In this document: one piece after another, positions 53,101 to 63,548 of the stretch
Layout of the letters: each line of letters starts with the position of its first letter
Position numbering within the stretch: the first letter of the stretch is position 1
From: Tabrizicola sp.
Lineage (GTDB): Bacteria; Pseudomonadota; Alphaproteobacteria; Rhodobacterales; Rhodobacteraceae
Reading direction: 5' to 3'
NCBI GenBank assembly: GCA_016792685.1
Contig: JAEULQ010000021.1
Coordinates: 1 to 64,000, forward strand
DNA: 64,000 nt
Program-made: the position numbers and the translations under genes
The notes under the pieces: generated by a model
Database searches by the model: none
What the model was told of the DNA's origin: nothing
The model's input: only the letters and a program-made list of their open reading frames with translations

Positions 53101-54699
53101 ATGTGGGACTACTTGAAACTGGCAGGGCTAGGCCTCGTCGCGGTCTGCGCCGCGATCGCGGCCAATTACGCCCATGACCTTGCCTACCAGGTCAACGCGC
53201 TGACGGTGATGCTGGCGGCGGGCATTGCCTTTCTGTGGGTATTGCGGGGGGCCGGCGATCCGAAGCCGAACCTGCAGCACGAATATTTCGACGGAGTCGT
53301 GCGGGCGGGGGCGATTGCCACGGCCTTCTGGGGCGCTGTCGGCTTTCTGGTCGGCGTGGTCATCGCGCTGCAGCTGGCCTTCCCGCAGCTGAACTTCGAG
53401 TTCCTGCAGGGTTATGGCAACTTCGGCCGTCTGCGCCCGCTGCACACCAGTGCGGTGATTTTTGCCTTTGGTGGCAACGCGCTGATCATGTCGTCCTTCT
53501 ACATCGTCCAGCGCACCAGCGCGGCGCGGCTCTTCGGCGGCAACCTCGGCTGGTTCGTCTTCTGGGGCTGGCAGTTGGTAATCGTGCTGGCGGCAACCGG
53601 CTATGTACTGGGCGCGACGCAGTCCAAGGAATATGCCGAGCCGGTCTGGTACGTCGACATCCTGATCACCGTGGTCTGGGTCGCTTTCCTGATCGCCTTC
53701 ATGGGGACCCTTCTGAAGCGGAAGGAGCCCCATATCTATGTGGCGAACTGGTTCCTGCTGTCGATGATCCTGACCGTCGCCATGCTTCATCTGGTGAACA
53801 ACGCGGCGATCCCGGTGTCGATCTTCGGCTCGGCCCAGGTCCAGCTCTATTCCGGCGTGCAGGATGCGATGGTGCAGTGGTGGTATGGCCACAACGCCGT
53901 GGGCTTCTTCCTGACGGCGGGCTTCCTGGGCATGATGTACTACTTCGTGCCGAAGCAGGTCGAACGGCCGGTCTTCAGCTACAAGCTGTCGATCATCCAC
54001 TTCTGGGCGCTGATCTTCCTTTACATCTGGGCTGGTCCGCACCACCTGCACTACACCGCGCTGCCGGACTGGGCCTCGACGCTGGGCATGGTCTTCTCGG
54101 TGATCCTGTGGATGCCCTCCTGGGGTGGCATGATCAACGGGCTGATGACGCTCTCGGGCGCCTGGGACAAGCTGCGGACCGACCCGATCATCCGGATGAT
54201 GGTGGTGTCGATCGGCTTTTACGGCATGTCGACCTTTGAAGGCCCGATGATGTCGATCAAGGCCGTCAACAGCCTGTCGCATTACACCGACTGGACCATC
54301 GGCCACGTCCATTCCGGTGCCTTGGGCTGGAACGGCATGATCACCTTCGGCGTGCTTTACTACCTCGTGCCGCGGCTGTGGAACCGTGAAGGGCTTTACT
54401 CGCTGAAACTGGTCAGCTGGCACTTCTGGCTCGCGACCATCGGGATCGTCCTCTACGCCTCGGCCATGTGGGTCACGGGCATCATGGAAGGCCTGATGTG
54501 GCGTGAAGTCGACGCGAACGGGTTCCTCGTGAACGCCTTCGCCGACACGGTGGCTGCGAAGTTCCCGATGTATGTGGTGCGAGCGCTGGGTGGCCTCCTG
54601 TTCCTAACGGGTGCGCTGATCATGTGCTGGAACCTGTGGATGACCGTGCGCGCGCAGCCTGTGAAGGCGTCGCAGCACTCGGCGGTTCCGGCGGAATAA
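53101..54699 (+). CDS. ccoN: cbb3-type cytochrome c oxidase subunit I
   Basis: CcoN is the catalytic subunit with high-spin haem b and CuB. The 532-residue protein has 12-13 TM helices and the key His residues: LRPLHTSAV (low-spin haem), [10 protein letters not shown] (CuB), PHHLHY (CuB pair) and [10 protein letters not shown] (haem b ligands). The family is the high-affinity oxidase for microaerobic growth. AAGGGACG precedes the ATG. First gene of the ccoNOQP operon. Confidence 0.97.
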   Translation: MWDYLKLAGLGLVAVCAAIAANYAHDLAYQVNALTVMLAAGIAFLWVLRGAGDPKPNLQHEYFDGVVRAGAIATAFWGAVGFLVGVVIALQLAFPQLNFEFLQGYGNFGRLRPLHTSAVIFAFGGNALIMSSFYIVQRTSAARLFGGNLGWFVFWGWQLVIVLAATGYVLGATQSKEYAEPVWYVDILITVVWVAFLIAFMGTLLKRKEPHIYVANWFLLSMILTVAMLHLVNNAAIPVSIFGSAQVQLYSGVQDAMVQWWYGHNAVGFFLTAGFLGMMYYFVPKQVERPVFSYKLSIIHFWALIFLYIWAGPHHLHYTALPDWASTLGMVFSVILWMPSWGGMINGLMTLSGAWDKLRTDPIIRMMVVSIGFYGMSTFEGPMMSIKAVNSLSHYTDWTIGHVHSGALGWNGMITFGVLYYLVPRLWNREGLYSLKLVSWHFWLATIGIVLYASAMWVTGIMEGLMWREVDANGFLVNAFADTVAAKFPMYVVRALGGLLFLTGALIMCWNLWMTVRAQPVKASQHSAVPAE

Positions 54700-54711
54700 G
54701 GGGACAGGACA

Positions 54712-55455
54712 ATGGCTTTTCTTGACAAGCACAAGGCAATCGAAACCCACGCGACGCTCTTGATGGTTCTCAGCCTGCTGGTTGTGACCATCGGGGGGAT
54801 CGTGCAGATCGTGCCGCTCTTCTACCTCGAGAACACGATCGAGAAGGTCGAGGGGATGCGTCCCTACACGCCGCTCGAACTCGCCGGCCAGCAGGTCTAC
54901 ATGCGCGAGGGCTGCTATGGCTGCCACAGCCAGATGATCCGCCCGATGCGCGATGAGGTCGAGCGCTATGGCCACTACAGCCTGGCGGCCGAGTCGATGT
55001 ACGACCGGCCCTTCCTCTGGGGTTCCAAGCGCACCGGGCCCGATCTGGCCCGGGTTGGAGGGCGCTATTCGGACGAATGGCACCAGGACCACTTCACCAA
55101 CGCAAAGTCGGTGGTGCCGGAATCGGTGATGCCGCCCTATGGCTTCCTGGCCAACAACATCATCGACGGGAAGTACATCCAGGACGTGGTAGCCACGCAC
55201 CGGATGACCGGCGTTCCCTATAGCGACGAGATGGTGGAAAACGCGTTGGCCGACTTCACCGCCCAGGCAGACCCTCTGGGAGACGCCTCGGGACTGGAAG
55301 AGCGCTATGGCGAGGCTGCCTTCGGCAATCCCGTCAACGTCCGGAACTTCGACGGCCAGCCCGAGCTGACCGAGATGGACGCGCTGATCGCCTACATGCA
55401 GGTCCTGGGCACGATGGTCGACTTCTCGACCTTCACACCCGTGGCAAACCGGTAA
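54712..55455 (+). CDS. ccoO: cbb3-type cytochrome c oxidase subunit II (monohaem c)
   Basis: The 247-residue protein has one N-terminal TM helix (about residues 15-35) and a monohaem c domain with the CYGCH motif followed by SQMIRPM. It passes electrons to CcoN. It starts 12 bp after ccoN. Confidence 0.96.
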   Translation: MAFLDKHKAIETHATLLMVLSLLVVTIGGIVQIVPLFYLENTIEKVEGMRPYTPLELAGQQVYMREGCYGCHSQMIRPMRDEVERYGHYSLAAESMYDRPFLWGSKRTGPDLARVGGRYSDEWHQDHFTNAKSVVPESVMPPYGFLANNIIDGKYIQDVVATHRMTGVPYSDEMVENALADFTAQADPLGDASGLEERYGEAAFGNPVNVRNFDGQPELTEMDALIAYMQVLGTMVDFSTFTPVANR

Positions 55456-55468
55456 GGGGGGCAGAACG

Positions 55469-55660
55469 ATGGAGACCTATTCCTTCCTGCGCCACCTTGC
55501 CGACAGCTGGTTCCTGCTGGCGATGACCCTTGGCTTCCTGGGCCTGTGCCTCTGGGCCTTCCGGCCCGGCTCCCGTGCGATGCACCAGGATGTCGCAACC
55601 TCGATCTTCCGCAACGACGAGCGTCCTGCGGAAGCCACCTCTGCCAAGAAGGAGGGCTAA
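55469..55660 (+). CDS. ccoQ: cbb3-type oxidase subunit CcoQ
   Basis: The 63-residue protein has one TM helix ([26 protein letters not shown] in parts) and a hydrophilic C-terminus. CcoQ stabilises the assembled complex. The start and position between ccoO and ccoP are standard. Confidence 0.92.
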   Translation: METYSFLRHLADSWFLLAMTLGFLGLCLWAFRPGSRAMHQDVATSIFRNDERPAEATSAKKEG

Positions 55661-55664
55661 GGCC

Positions 55665-56537
55665 ATGTGCGCCAAGCCATTGAAGAAGGAACCGCGGCAG
55701 GTGGAAACGACCGGCCACCAGTGGGACGGTATCGAAGAATGGAACAACCCCTTGCCCCGCTGGTGGGTGTGGGTCTTCTACGCCACCATCGTCTGGGGAA
55801 TCGGCTATACCATCGCCTATCCCGCCTGGCCGCTGATCGAACGGGCAACCCCTGGGCTTTTGGGTCAGAACACGCGGGCGGATGTGGCCGCTGAAATCGC
55901 AGCCGTCGATGCCGCGAACGCAGCGACCAAGGAAAAGCTGATCGCCACCGACCTGAACGCGATCGGCGCGGACCCGGAACTTGCTGGTTATGCCGAACGG
56001 GCAGGGGCGGCGGTCTTCCGCACGAACTGCGCGCAGTGCCATGGTTCAGGCGCAGCCGGGTTCGAAGGCAAGGGGTATCCGAACCTTCTGGACGACGACT
56101 GGCTCTGGGGTGGCACGATGGAGGACATCCATCTGACCGTGACCCATGGCATCCGCACCAACGACGATTCGCGCTACTCGATGATGCCGGCTTTTGGCCT
56201 GGACGAGCTTCTGGACGAAACCCAGATCGCCCAGGTGACTGAGCATGTGCTGGCCATCTCGGGGCAGGAGCATGACGCTGCGGCTTCCGCGGCTGGTGCC
56301 ACGATCTACGCCGACAACTGCGCCGCCTGCCACTTGGAAGACGGCAAGGGTGACCGGGCGCAGGGCGCGCCGAACCTGACGGATGCGATCTGGCTGTATG
56401 GCGGGTCGCGCGAAAAGATCATCGAGACGGTGACCAAGGCCCGTTTCGGCGTCATGCCGAACTGGAACACGCGCCTCTCGGAAGACGAGATCAGGGCTGT
56501 GGCCTTTTATGTCCACGGCCGTGGTGGCGGGGAGTAA
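55665..56537 (+). CDS. ccoP: cbb3-type oxidase subunit III (dihaem c)
   Basis: The 290-residue protein has an N-terminal TM helix (about residues 32-52) and two haem c domains with CAQCH (about residue 125) and CAACH (about residue 218). It receives electrons from cytochrome c. The ATG at 55665 is used because a GGAGGG site precedes it; other frames are shadows. A terminator follows the stop. Confidence 0.96.
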   Translation: MCAKPLKKEPRQVETTGHQWDGIEEWNNPLPRWWVWVFYATIVWGIGYTIAYPAWPLIERATPGLLGQNTRADVAAEIAAVDAANAATKEKLIATDLNAIGADPELAGYAERAGAAVFRTNCAQCHGSGAAGFEGKGYPNLLDDDWLWGGTMEDIHLTVTHGIRTNDDSRYSMMPAFGLDELLDETQIAQVTEHVLAISGQEHDAAASAAGATIYADNCAACHLEDGKGDRAQGAPNLTDAIWLYGGSREKIIETVTKARFGVMPNWNTRLSEDEIRAVAFYVHGRGGGE

Positions 56538-56561
56538 CGCCCCCGGTTCCCTTGAACCTGA

Positions 56562-56588
56562 AAGGGGGCCTTCGGGCCCCCTTCTTTT
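56562..56588 (+). terminator. Intrinsic terminator of ccoNOQP
   Basis: AAGGGGGCC and GGCCCCCTT form a 9-bp stem with a TTCG tetraloop closed by C-G, followed by CTTTT. It ends the ccoNOQP transcript 25 bp after ccoP. Confidence 0.93.
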
Positions 56589-56667
56589 CGATGAACGGGA
56601 AGGCCCATCGTCTCACGAGAACTTGCGCTGCAATGCCGCATTCAAGGCAGGGCACATCCGGGCCCTA

Positions 56668-56681
56668 TTGATGCAGGTCAA
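56668..56681. promoter_or_regulatory. FNR box upstream of ccoG
   Basis: TTGAT-GCAG-GTCAA matches the FNR consensus with one change in the right half. It is centred about 79 bp before the ccoG GTG, so ccoGHIS has its own FnrL control. Confidence 0.88.
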
Positions 56682-56753
56682 GGCCGGATGGTCCGGAATG
56701 GACGATTGCAAGTCAGACGAAAGGGCCAAAGCCTCTCGCCCGAAGGAGCCGCC

Positions 56754-58166
56754 GTGAGCAACCCCGAAGCCGAACCCAGCCTATACGCCGCGCGTGAGCC
56801 GGTCTTCCCCCGCCGGGTGAAGGGCACGTTCCGCACGCTCAAGTGGTGGATCATGGGTTTCACACTGGGCATCTACTACCTGACGCCCTGGCTGCGCTGG
56901 GACCGGGGGCCGTCACTGCCTGACCAGGCGGTGCTGGTCGACCTTGCGAACCGGCGGTTCTTCTTCTTCATGATCGAGATCTGGCCGCACGAATTCTACT
57001 TTGTCGCGGGCCTTCTCATCATGGCGGGGCTCGGGCTTTTCCTCTTCACCTCGGCTGCCGGTCGTGTGTGGTGCGGCTATGCCTGTCCGCAGACGGTCTG
57101 GACCGACCTTTTCATCCTGGTGGAACGCTGGGTCGAAGGCGACCGCAACGCGCGGCTACGGCTTTACCGGCAGAAGTGGGATGGCGAGAAGATCCGCAAG
57201 CGCGCGGTCAAATGGGTGATCTGGTTCCTGATCGGGCTGGCCACCGGCGGGGCGTGGATCTTCTATTTCACCGATGCGCCGACGCTGTTGGGTGACCTTG
57301 TCACCGGTCAGGCGCATCCGGTGGCCTATATCACCATGCTGATCCTGACCCTGACGACCTTTGCCTTCGGCGGTTTCGCGCGGGAACAGATCTGCATCTA
57401 CGCCTGTCCCTGGCCGCGCATTCAGGCCGCGATGATGGATGAGGATACGCTGACCATCGGCTACCGGGAATGGCGGGGCGAGCCGCGCGGAAAGCTGGGC
57501 ACGACGACGGGCGACTGCATCGACTGTATGGCCTGCGTCAACGTCTGCCCGATGGGCATCGACATCCGCAACGGGCAACAGTTGGCCTGCATCACCTGCG
57601 GCCTCTGCATCGACGCCTGCAACGACGTGATGGACAAGATCGGCAAGCCCCGCGACCTGATCGGCTACCTGGCCCTTACCGACGAGACTCGCGAACGCGC
57701 GGGCCAGCCGACGAAGAATATCTGGAGCCATGTCTTCCGCCCGCGGACGGTGCTTTACACCGTGCTTTGGGCCAGCGTCGGCGTCGGGCTGATCGTCGCG
57801 CTCTTCCTGCGCTCGCCCATCGACGTGAACGTGACTCCGGTACGGAACCCGACCTATGTGACGCTGTCGGACGGGTCGATCCGCAATGCCTATGATCTGC
57901 GGCTGCGCAACATGCACGGGGCGGATGCGCAATTCACCATCGCCGCGACATCGGACGCTTTCGTCGTGCTGTCGCTGGAAGGGGCCGAGGGCCTGACGGT
58001 CACGGTCCCGGCCAACGAGACGATGTCGCAGCGCGTCTATCTAACGGCCGCCCCGGGTACGCGGGCCGCGGTCAGCGACCGTTCAGATGTCCGGATCTGG
58101 GTCGAAGAGCTTGGCACGACGAACCGCGTGCATCACGACACGATCTTCAACGGCAAGGAAAACTGA
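56754..58166 (+). CDS. ccoG: cbb3 oxidase accessory protein CcoG (RdxA-type)
   Basis: The 470-residue membrane protein has five or so TM helices and two 4Fe-4S motifs: CGYACPQTVW and CIDCMACVNVCP, plus CITCGLCIDAC. CcoG reduces copper for CuB insertion into CcoN. The GTG at 56754 follows AAGGAGCC. First gene of the ccoGHIS operon, under the FNR box at 56668. Confidence 0.95.
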   Translation: MSNPEAEPSLYAAREPVFPRRVKGTFRTLKWWIMGFTLGIYYLTPWLRWDRGPSLPDQAVLVDLANRRFFFFMIEIWPHEFYFVAGLLIMAGLGLFLFTSAAGRVWCGYACPQTVWTDLFILVERWVEGDRNARLRLYRQKWDGEKIRKRAVKWVIWFLIGLATGGAWIFYFTDAPTLLGDLVTGQAHPVAYITMLILTLTTFAFGGFAREQICIYACPWPRIQAAMMDEDTLTIGYREWRGEPRGKLGTTTGDCIDCMACVNVCPMGIDIRNGQQLACITCGLCIDACNDVMDKIGKPRDLIGYLALTDETRERAGQPTKNIWSHVFRPRTVLYTVLWASVGVGLIVALFLRSPIDVNVTPVRNPTYVTLSDGSIRNAYDLRLRNMHGADAQFTIAATSDAFVVLSLEGAEGLTVTVPANETMSQRVYLTAAPGTRAAVSDRSDVRIWVEELGTTNRVHHDTIFNGKEN

Positions 58167-58167
58167 G

Positions 58168-58620
58168 ATGCGCGAGATCACGGGAAAGCATGTCTTCTGG
58201 GGCACTTCGGGCGCCTTCGCCGTCATCATCTCGGTGAACCTGCTATTGGCCTTCAAGGCTGTCAGCACCTTTCCGGGGCTTGAGGTGAAGAATTCCTACG
58301 TCGCAAGCCAGGGCTTCAACGACCGCAAGAGCGCGCAGGAAGCGCTGGGCTGGCAGCTTTCGCCGAGCTATTCGGCGGGCCGGGTCGATCTGGCCTTCAC
58401 CGACCGCGACGGGCGGCCTGTGGCCGTCGAAGCGCTGGAGGTCCTGATCGGCCGCACCACCTCGAGCGCCGATGATGTTTGGCCAGAGTTTCAGCCGGCT
58501 GGCGATGTCTATTCCGCGACCATGGACCTTGCGCGGGGCAAGTGGATGGTCAAGGTCACGGCCCGCGCTGCTGACGGGACGCTGTTCGAACAACGGTCCG
58601 AACTCGTCGTGAAGGGCTAG
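58168..58620 (+). CDS. ccoH: FixH/CcoH assembly protein
   Basis: The 150-residue protein has one N-terminal TM helix (FAVIISVNLLLAFKAV) and a periplasmic beta-rich domain, as in FixH. It helps assemble the cbb3 oxidase together with CcoI. The start follows ccoG by 1 bp. Confidence 0.93.
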   Translation: MREITGKHVFWGTSGAFAVIISVNLLLAFKAVSTFPGLEVKNSYVASQGFNDRKSAQEALGWQLSPSYSAGRVDLAFTDRDGRPVAVEALEVLIGRTTSSADDVWPEFQPAGDVYSATMDLARGKWMVKVTARAADGTLFEQRSELVVKG

Positions 58621-58623
58621 GAC

Positions 58624-60819
58624 ATGACGGTCGTCGAGGATTTCAGCCGCTCTCCGATTTCGGCCTGCCCGGCCTGCACGGTGGTTCCCGCCGCCGAGCG
58701 GATCGCCGCGCTGCGCGCCGAACGTGACGGGCGGATTGTTCTGTCCCTGCCCGGGGCTGGTGGGGCAGAGACCATCTCGACGGTCGAGGCGGCGCTTCTG
58801 GCCGTTCCGGGGGTCCGTTCGGCCCGGGTCAACCTGACCCAGAAGCGGGTGAGCCTGCTTGTCGGGCCGGGCGTGACGGCGGCAGCGCTGGTTGGCGTGC
58901 TTGAGGAACAGGGTCACGAGGCGCATGAGCTGGACCCCGGACTTCTCTCGGCGACCGAGACCGACCGCCAGGGCCGCGACCTTCTGATGCGGCTTGGCGT
59001 GGCCTTCTTCTCGATGATGAACGTGATGCTGCTCTCGGTCGCTGTCTGGTCGGGGGCCGAGGATGCAACCCGCGACCTCTTCCACTGGATTTCCGGTGCC
59101 ATCGCGCTGCCGACCGTGATCTTCGCCGGGCAACCGTTCTTCAAATCCGCCTGGGCCAGCCTCCGTCAGGGCAAGCTTGGCATGGACGTGCCAATCTCGC
59201 TTGCGCTGATCCTCGCCTCGTCGATCTCGGTCTACGAGACCTGGATGTCTGGCCACCACGCCTATTTCGACGCCGCCGTGATGCTGGCCTTCTTCCTTCT
59301 GCTCGGCCGCTACCTCGACCACCGTACCCGCGCCATTGCGCGTTCGGCAGCCGAGGAACTTGCCGCTCTGGAAGTCCCGCGTGCGATCCTGCTTCTGGAC
59401 GGCATCGAGATCGAAACCCCCATCGCCGAGATCCACCCCGGCGACACCGTCCTGGTCCGCCCCGGTGCGCGGATGCCGGTCGATGGCATCGTGTTGCACG
59501 GCGCGTCAGAACTGGATCGGAGCCTTCTGACCGGCGAAAGCCTGCCTGTCCGGGCGGGCGAGGGCACTGTCGTCAGCGCGGGCGAGGTCAACCTGACCGG
59601 GCCCCTGACCGTGCAGGTCACCGCCGCAGGAAAGGAGTCGAGCCTGCACCGCATGGCAGACCTCGTCGCCGTCGCCGAAGGGGCCAAGACCCGCTACACC
59701 AGCCTTGCCGACCGGGCGGCCAAGCTCTACTCGCCGCTTGTGCATATCCTGTCGTTCAGCGCCTTTGGCTACTGGATGTGGGCCACCGGCGGCGATCTGC
59801 GCTATGCGATCAACATCTCGGCCGCTGTTCTGATCATCACCTGCCCCTGCGCCCTTGGGCTGGCGGTCCCGGCGGTCATCACCTCGGCCTCGGGTCGCCT
59901 TTTCCGCAAGGGTCTTCTGATCAAGCACGGCACCGCCCTCGAACGGCTGGCCGAGGTCGATACGGTGGTCTTCGACAAGACCGGCACCCTGACGCTGGGC
60001 GTACCGGAGCCGCTTGCGCTGGCTGACCAGCCGCGCGACGTCGTGGCACTTGCCGCCGCGCTTGCCGCGGGTTCGTCCCATCCGCTGGCCCGGGCGCTGG
60101 CGGACGGCGCCCGCGCCCTGGGCATCGCCCCGGCCAAGGTGACCGAAGTCATCGAAGTCCCCGGCCAGGGCATCGAGGGCCAGTGGCTGGGCGCACGCGT
60201 CCGCCTCGGCCGTGCCGACTGGTGCGCCGCCGAGCCGCTGCCGATGACGGCGACCTACCTCTCGGTCGCTGGCAAGACGCATGCCTTCGCCTTCACCGAC
60301 CGGCTCCGCCCCGGCGCCGAACAGGCTGTCCGCGCCCTGATGGCCTCGGGCCTGACGGTCGAGCTTCTGTCGGGCGATGCCGCAGCGCCGGTCAGTGACC
60401 TTGCCGGCCGGCTGGGCATCCCGAACTGGAAGGCTGGCGTTCTGCCCGCCGAGAAAGCCGCCCGCGTGGCCGAACTTTCCGCGCGAGGCCACAGAGTGCT
60501 TATGGTTGGCGACGGGCTGAACGATACGGCAGCCCTTGCCGCCGCGCATGTCTCGATCTCTCCAGCCTCGGCGCTGGACGCGGCCCGCGTCGCATCCGAC
60601 ATCGTGCTTCTGGGTCAGGACATGGCGCCGATTGCCGATGCCGTGCGGATCGGTCGGCAGTCGGCCCGGCGGATGGTCGAGAATTTCCTGATCTCGGGCG
60701 GTTACAACGTGGTGGCCGTTCCGCTGGCCCTTGCCGGCATGGCGACGCCACTGGCGGCGGCCTTGGCGATGTCCCTGTCATCAATTACCGTGTCGCTGAA
60801 CGCAATGCGGTTGAAGTAA
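58624..60819 (+). CDS. ccoI: Copper-translocating P-type ATPase CcoI
   Basis: The 731-residue P1B ATPase has an N-terminal metal-binding-like region with CPAC, TM helices with the CPC motif (ITCPCALGLAVP), the phosphorylation site DKTGTLTLG, the TGES actuator motif and GDGLNDTAAL. It delivers Cu to the cbb3 oxidase and is essential for its assembly. It starts 3 bp after ccoH. Confidence 0.96.
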   Translation: MTVVEDFSRSPISACPACTVVPAAERIAALRAERDGRIVLSLPGAGGAETISTVEAALLAVPGVRSARVNLTQKRVSLLVGPGVTAAALVGVLEEQGHEAHELDPGLLSATETDRQGRDLLMRLGVAFFSMMNVMLLSVAVWSGAEDATRDLFHWISGAIALPTVIFAGQPFFKSAWASLRQGKLGMDVPISLALILASSISVYETWMSGHHAYFDAAVMLAFFLLLGRYLDHRTRAIARSAAEELAALEVPRAILLLDGIEIETPIAEIHPGDTVLVRPGARMPVDGIVLHGASELDRSLLTGESLPVRAGEGTVVSAGEVNLTGPLTVQVTAAGKESSLHRMADLVAVAEGAKTRYTSLADRAAKLYSPLVHILSFSAFGYWMWATGGDLRYAINISAAVLIITCPCALGLAVPAVITSASGRLFRKGLLIKHGTALERLAEVDTVVFDKTGTLTLGVPEPLALADQPRDVVALAAALAAGSSHPLARALADGARALGIAPAKVTEVIEVPGQGIEGQWLGARVRLGRADWCAAEPLPMTATYLSVAGKTHAFAFTDRLRPGAEQAVRALMASGLTVELLSGDAAAPVSDLAGRLGIPNWKAGVLPAEKAARVAELSARGHRVLMVGDGLNDTAALAAAHVSISPASALDAARVASDIVLLGQDMAPIADAVRIGRQSARRMVENFLISGGYNVVAVPLALAGMATPLAAALAMSLSSITVSLNAMRLK

Positions 60820-60833
60820 AGGCGGCGCAGCCG

Positions 60834-60992
60834 ATGGAAATCCTCGCGATCCTGATTCCGGTATCGCTGTTTCTGGGCGGGATCGGGCTTGCGGCCTTCT
60901 TCTGGGCCATGCGCACCAGGCAGTTCGACGACCCCGAAGGCGACGCGCACCGGATCCTGACCAAGGATTGGGACGACCGCCCAAAGCCCTGA
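60834..60992 (+). CDS. ccoS: cbb3 oxidase assembly protein CcoS
   Basis: The 52-residue protein has a single TM helix (MEILAILIPVSLFLGG then IGLAAFFWAM) and a Lys/Asp-rich C-terminal tail (RQFDDPEGDA, TKDWDDRP). CcoS helps insert cofactors in CcoN. It is the last gene of ccoGHIS, 14 bp after ccoI, and is easily missed because of its size. Confidence 0.93.
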   Translation: MEILAILIPVSLFLGGIGLAAFFWAMRTRQFDDPEGDAHRILTKDWDDRPKP

Positions 60993-61020
60993 GACGCTGC
61001 CGATTGCGCAGGCGCCTGGG

Positions 61021-62070
61021 TCAGACCCCTGCGACGTGGCGGTCGAATTCGGTCTTTGCCCGGCCCCAGACCCCGCTGTCGAGCGCCGTCAGCGTCAGAA
61101 GCGACGGCAGAAGCTGCGCGGCGTAATCCTCGGACGATTCAACCGGCATCAACGAGGGCAGGTTGTCGATCGCCGTCACGTCAAGCGGCGGATCGGCATG
61201 GACCCGCAAGGCAGGGGCGTCCCAGTCGGTGGCCCGGTCGTAGACCTTGATCGGCGAGAAGTCCGAGGTCGGATCGCAGGCGATATCGCCGATGACGGTC
61301 AGCTTGCGCGGGGCGGTCTTGGCGGAGGCCGGGACGAAGACCGGGCAGCCCGGGCGCGCCAGGATGCAGTTGAGAAAGATCTCGTGCTGCAGGACTTCGG
61401 GGAAGGGGCCGCCCGAAGCGGTCTCGGCCATGTCCCATTTCGTCACCGGAACACCCATTGCCGCGCAAAGATCGGCGGCTCCGGTCCCGACACGGCCAAG
61501 CGCGCCGATGATGATTGCCCGCGGACGGCCAAGGCCCTGAAGCTCGGCCGTTAGCGCGGCCAGCAGGGCCTCTTTCGACGCGACTTTCCGCACCGGTCCG
61601 GCAATCCCGCCCTGTTGCTGCGCGGCCCAGCATTTCAGGCTGACGGCCGCACCGGCATAGCCCGCCCAGTAGCCGAAAGCCGCGACCCGGCGACCGGTCT
61701 CGTCCACAAGGTATTCTAGGTCATAAAGCGTCCCGCCTCCGGCCTTGAAGCGCTTCAGCAGCACCTGGCCTGCGGGCTGGCCCTTGTAGGCATGGCCGAA
61801 CATGATGTGGCGATGGGTCAGCGGCGTGCCATCCTCGGGCAGTTCCTTCAGACCAAAGATGATCGCGTCCGCCGGGGCCTTCGGCCACAGGTTCTCGTCG
61901 GCAATCTCGCAGCCAGCGGCGACATAGCCCTCAAGCGGAATGGCCCGGACCGAGGACCGTTCGACCGTCACCCGGATCCCGGCACGCCGTAGCGCAGCCG
62001 CGCCTTCGGGGGTAAGACCTACACGTTCCTCGTTCGGCCGCTGTTCGGCCCGTACCCAGAGATGGGTCAT
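61021..62070 (-). CDS. Saccharopine dehydrogenase (NAD+, L-lysine-forming)
   Basis: The 349-residue protein matches the Lys1-type saccharopine dehydrogenase: WVRAEQRPNEERVGLTPEG at the N-terminus, FGHAYKGQPAG and AFGYWAGYAGAA in the middle, and the Rossmann motif IGALGRVGTGA. It oxidises saccharopine to lysine and 2-oxoglutarate in the fungal alpha-aminoadipate pathway or works in reverse in lysine breakdown. The stand-alone form in Rhodobacterales has no reductase partner here. AAGGA precedes the ATG. It converges with ccoS. Confidence 0.9.
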   Translation of the reverse strand: MTHLWVRAEQRPNEERVGLTPEGAAALRRAGIRVTVERSSVRAIPLEGYVAAGCEIADENLWPKAPADAIIFGLKELPEDGTPLTHRHIMFGHAYKGQPAGQVLLKRFKAGGGTLYDLEYLVDETGRRVAAFGYWAGYAGAAVSLKCWAAQQQGGIAGPVRKVASKEALLAALTAELQGLGRPRAIIIGALGRVGTGAADLCAAMGVPVTKWDMAETASGGPFPEVLQHEIFLNCILARPGCPVFVPASAKTAPRKLTVIGDIACDPTSDFSPIKVYDRATDWDAPALRVHADPPLDVTAIDNLPSLMPVESSEDYAAQLLPSLLTLTALDSGVWGRAKTEFDRHVAGV

Positions 62071-62280
62071 CCTTCAGGTCCTTCCCCGCTTTGCCCAGGC
62101 ATGTCCAAGGCGACTGATAGCAGAACCGTTGCCCGCGAACAGGGGGGGAGGGGCCATACCTGCCCAAGCTTTCCCGGACCGGATTTCTCCGCGGGCAGCG
62201 TCCTCCACCCCGGTTTACTTGGCTGAACGATCCCCCTAGGCTTTTGGTCTGAACGGGAATGACCCAAGGACAAATGCCGA

Positions 62281-63462
62281 TTGCCCGCTGATACCCGCCC
62301 GGCTCTTCCGCGATACGACATGATCGAGGCCCCGGTTCTGGTGGCAGGACGGGATGCTCTGGCGGGCTTGGACCTGAAAAGGACGGACGAGGCCTATCTG
62401 TCCCGACTACCCCTGCGCCGCAGTGGTGCGCTTCCTGCAGACGGCAAGCCGCACCCGCTGGGAAATTCGGTCTACCGCAACCGGAAATTCGCCGTGGCCG
62501 AGGGGCAGCCACCACCCGACACGAACTTGCGGCTGGAGGGGACCTGCATCTTCGGCGGAGTCGTAAGCCAGCATTTCGGCCATGTGCTGACCCAGTCGCT
62601 GGGGCGGCTCTGGGCGCATGACCTTGCCCCCGAGGCCCCGATCCTGTTCCTGCCCGAAACCCTCGGCGTCACGGCGCTGCCGGGATATCTGGTCGATCTG
62701 GCGCGCAGCTTCGGGATCGAAAACGAATTGCGGCTACTGGACCGATCCGCCGCCGTCAGCCGGCTGCTCCTGCCCCAGGACATTTGCAACCTGGCCTATC
62801 GCCCCTCGGCCACGCCGTATTTCCGGGACTGGCTTGCCCGAAGCCGACCGACCGCAGGGCCGGAGCTTTCCGGGCGGCTTTATGTCAGTCGCAGCCGGCT
62901 TGGGCTGCAGGCCGGGCAATACCTGCAGGAAACCGTGCTGGAAACGGCGCTCGCCTCGAACGGATACACCGTCTTTCATCCGCAGGAGCATTCCATCGCT
63001 GCCCAGTTCGCGGCCTATTCGACGGCAAGTCATCTGATATTTGCCGACGGATCGGCCGCGCATATGTGGTCGCTCGCCGCCCGGGAGGGGCAGACGGCGG
63101 CTGTCATCCTCCGCCGTCCGCGCGACCGGCAGTTTGCCCGCTGGTTCCGGTCGCTGGACAGCGTAAAGCCGCATTACCTGGACTTTGCCATCGCCGATTT
63201 CTGGCGCCGGGGCGAAGGGCCGGGCAGGTCGGTCGCGCTTCTGGACCTGCAGGCGCTTTGGGATCAGCTGCGTGGGCTGGGCTTTCATGGCGATGCGCGC
63301 CAGATCGGCATTGACCGGTCGCGGCTGGAGGCCTGGGTCACCGGGTTGCCGCCCCGTATGAAACCCCCGGTTGCTGTGCCGTTCGACCTTGACGATCTGT
63401 CCCGGGACATCCTGTCCCAGCGCCGCTTTTCCGCCCTTCGTCCGTCGCCAGAGAACCCCTGA
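62281..63462 (+). CDS. GT61-family glycosyltransferase
   Basis: The 393-residue protein has the GT61 (DUF563) pattern: GGVVSQHFGHVLTQSLGRLW near residue 95 and GRLYVSRSRLG near residue 200, followed by PQEHSIAAQFAAYSTASHLIFADGSAAHMW split over two segments. The start could be the TTG at 62281 or the ATG at 62320. It precedes rfbC by 86 bp, so it may open a surface-polysaccharide locus that continues past the window. The 210-bp gap before it holds nothing I can assign. Confidence 0.85.
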   Translation: MPADTRPALPRYDMIEAPVLVAGRDALAGLDLKRTDEAYLSRLPLRRSGALPADGKPHPLGNSVYRNRKFAVAEGQPPPDTNLRLEGTCIFGGVVSQHFGHVLTQSLGRLWAHDLAPEAPILFLPETLGVTALPGYLVDLARSFGIENELRLLDRSAAVSRLLLPQDICNLAYRPSATPYFRDWLARSRPTAGPELSGRLYVSRSRLGLQAGQYLQETVLETALASNGYTVFHPQEHSIAAQFAAYSTASHLIFADGSAAHMWSLAAREGQTAAVILRRPRDRQFARWFRSLDSVKPHYLDFAIADFWRRGEGPGRSVALLDLQALWDQLRGLGFHGDARQIGIDRSRLEAWVTGLPPRMKPPVAVPFDLDDLSRDILSQRRFSALRPSPENP

Positions 63463-63548
63463 CCACACCGTTCTTTCGCGCGGTGCCGGATTGCATAGCG
63501 CCGCAGTTCAGGGCACCTTGCGGCGGTCTGCCCAGATTGTGAGTTCCG

